From NCBI RefSeq assembly GCF_002234675.1, contig NC_019860.2, positions 9,546,586-9,610,585 of the forward strand: DNA of 64,000 nucleotides, given 5' to 3'. This DNA is from Oryzias latipes (taxonomy: Eukaryota; Chordata; Actinopteri; Beloniformes; Adrianichthyidae). Within the stretch, counting starts at the first letter, position 1; every line of letters starts with the position of its first letter. The notes below the pieces were generated by a model. The model ran no database searches. It worked only from the letters and a program-made list of their open reading frames with translations, and was not told the DNA's origin. Of the stretch, positions 62,176-64,000 are shown one piece after another. Made by a program: the position numbers and the translations under genes.

Positions 62176-63733
62176 AGATGTTCAGAAATTCTGAATAATC
62201 CCTTTCTGTAAACTTACAAGATTTTATCATGAACCCCTTCAAAGCTGTAAAACTTTACATCTTCTTGGAGCAAAAACACATCCAAGATGCCAGAACTTGG
62301 CTGTCTGGACTCCACATGCCCAACAGCTTCAGTCTGTTGGACAACACTTCCGCAACTTCAAAATGCTTTGGAACTTCAATTAAACTGTGATTATTTGGGG
62401 TTCATTCATGTACACTAAACAATGAGAATTTCAATGTCTATTACGTCACGCCTGTCCAAGGGCGGAGTGAGTTATTACTTGTCCCTGACGGCCTACGATG
62501 CTGCTGGAGTTGGACGGAAAGGCCATTGTGAGCCCTAACCCAACTGAAAAAAAGATAGTCTTAAGAGTATTTGTTGTGAAAGATGTAGGTGAGTCATACA
62601 GATTTTCAATGATTTTAATCCCTGCTATCATGTTGACTGTTCAGGGGCTGTTCATGTGATCAGTGCATGTTCCTTGTGCTGACCGTCCAGGGTTGCGTAT
62701 TTTTTTTGCTGCAAAGGCCTATGTAACTGAAGGTCAAAATTGTGCTATAATTAGAATATGGCTTAGGAGCTCCGTACAACAGCATCATCTGTACATCAAC
62801 TTACAAGAGAATACTTCACAAAACACTTACCATACGCATAACAATCATAGCTTCTGCTTTCAACAAGCCTAAAGGGAACTCTCAAACACACCTGTACTCT
62901 CCTTATGAATGCAGCCACTCCTCTCTACGACCATCCATGGGCATGGATAACCCAAAAAGCCACAGCAACCGTACAGGTGCACATGGCTTTAGCTTTAAAC
63001 ATCTATGGCCTTTAGTCACCAAGTTCCCATCCAAGTGTCACAGCAACACACAATTCTGTGCATTTGAATTGATCTCACTGTCAGATTCTTCTACCGGTGA
63101 AAATCTGAATAAATAGTTAGCAGCATATGCTACTTATGCAGTGCTTTACTACCTTCCTAGGAGGCTTGCTTTAAATTCACAGTCCCATTCCCCAATAGAC
63201 ACACACATTCACACATTGCTAAATATTGGCGCCAACCTTAAACGACCAGGACAAAAACAGGATTTAATGTCTTGCCCAAGGACCCTTGGACACATGGGAA
63301 GGCATGGTGGAAATGAGCCTATTATTTTTGTCTTCATTTTGGTGTCACTTTCAGACTCAGTAAAGACAGCTGTTGTGATAGAGTCTTCTTCTTGAAGGTT
63401 GGTTTTCTTGTCTCACACCTTGGTGTACATAGATCTCTATGGTGTTTTCTGTGTGGTTATTGAAGCCAGTTTCTACCCACATGCCGCTGTTAGGCTGATA
63501 CTAAGTAAAGAGAGAATGGAACAATGTTTTTGACTAAAAGGGACAAAAGTATTGTGAATGAAAGACCAGAGTGGTCACCTGCTGTGATTGTGATGTGAAA
63601 ATGTGTCTCTCCTATATGTGTGTATGAAGACAACAAACTTAGCATTTCTACTGTTCTTGAGGTCCAACTGTGTTCTGACAAAAAAGCCCTGGAGAGCAAC
63701 AAAGAGTAGAACTATGACCACCATCCCTTCTCA

Positions 63734-63805
63734 GCTGTGATCGTATAGTGGTTAGTACTCTGCGTTGTGGCCGCAGCAACCCCGGTTCGAATCCGGGTCA
63801 CAGCA
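63734..63805 (+). tRNA. tRNA-His(GUG) copy 23
   Basis: Canonical; last copy in the window, in a unit cut by the right edge. Confidence 0.97.
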
Positions 63806-64000
63806 AGATGTTCAGAAATTCTGAATAATCCCTTTCTGTAAACTTACAAGATTTTATCATGAACCCCTTCAAAGCTGTAAAACTTTACATCTTCTTGGAG
63901 CAAAAACACATCCAAGATGCCAGAACTTGGCTGTCTGGACTCCACATGCCCAACAGCTTCAGTCTGTTGGACAACACTTCCGCAACTTCAAAATGCTTTG

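Larger units (their letters stand above)
21794..64000 (+). repeat. Tandem array of ~1,630-bp units, each with one tRNA-His gene
   Basis: Twenty-three tRNA copies are spaced mostly 1,629-1,631 bp apart. Early spacings differ: 1,602, 1,645 and 1,619. Two spacings of about 4.6 kb hold the foldback elements. The left edge is at about 21794, and the right edge lies outside the window. Units differ at diagnostic sites (GCTGCAAAG against CCTGACAAG, CATGGATAAC against CATGATAAC, CCTAGGAGG against CATAGAAGG), so subtypes can be followed. Left units are the most divergent; those from about 31,000 on are nearly uniform. Between tRNAs the unit has no convincing gene. Confidence 0.97.

Noticed and set aside
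22528-63702. Recurring short reading frames of about 60-84 codons in every array unit
   Set aside because: They repeat because the units repeat. They match no known family, vary without a clear preference for silent changes, and are lost in some units through small indels.
21794-64000. CRISPR-like or centromeric satellite array
   Set aside because: Units are 1.63 kb with a tRNA gene each, not short repeats with unique spacers, and the content is eukaryotic. A centromere role has no support in the sequence.

Overview
The window looks like nuclear DNA of a ray-finned (teleost) fish. It holds C2H2 zinc-finger genes with the acidic IKEE-rich N-terminus common in fish, a HIPK-like kinase of a type expanded in fish, a lone leucine-rich-repeat exon of fish NLR type, an L2/CR1/Rex-group LINE, many hAT-type elements, and a very large tandem array of tRNA-His genes. 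The species cannot be fixed by reading alone; a medaka-like genome would fit. Left part (1-14,930): two tandemly duplicated zinc-finger genes, both on the minus strand. The first runs off the left edge (coding 1-764, leader exon near 3,862-4,130). The second is complete (coding 8,293-9,597, probable leader exon near 14,507-14,760). Their leaders, ETS-like promoter motifs and intron stretches align, so whole loci were duplicated. Their introns later took different insertions: a hAT element carrying a solo LTR and a short A-tailed insert in locus 1, and a decayed hAT transposase gene with two further elements nested inside it in locus 2. Middle part (14,930-21,790): a 5'-truncated LINE, then a HIPK-like kinase gene whose C-terminal lobe lies in reverse orientation as a 370-bp microinversion, then simple repeats, dispersed-repeat fragments and a hAT-like short element. 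Right part (21,794-64,000): an array of about 1,630-bp units, each with one tRNA-His(GUG) gene on the plus strand. There are 23 tRNA copies and the array continues past the right edge. Copy 1, at the array edge, is degenerate. Two near-identical 2.96-kb foldback elements sit at the same site of the unit with the same 5-bp target duplication, so the second was copied with the array rather than inserted anew. A 7.1-kb block recurs at an offset of 8,148 bp with no difference noticed by eye, showing recent multi-unit duplication or conversion. The array is the most striking feature: a homogenised, higher-order tRNA-His repeat with a mobile element riding along. The in-frame kinase microinversion is the most unusual change at the scale of a single gene.
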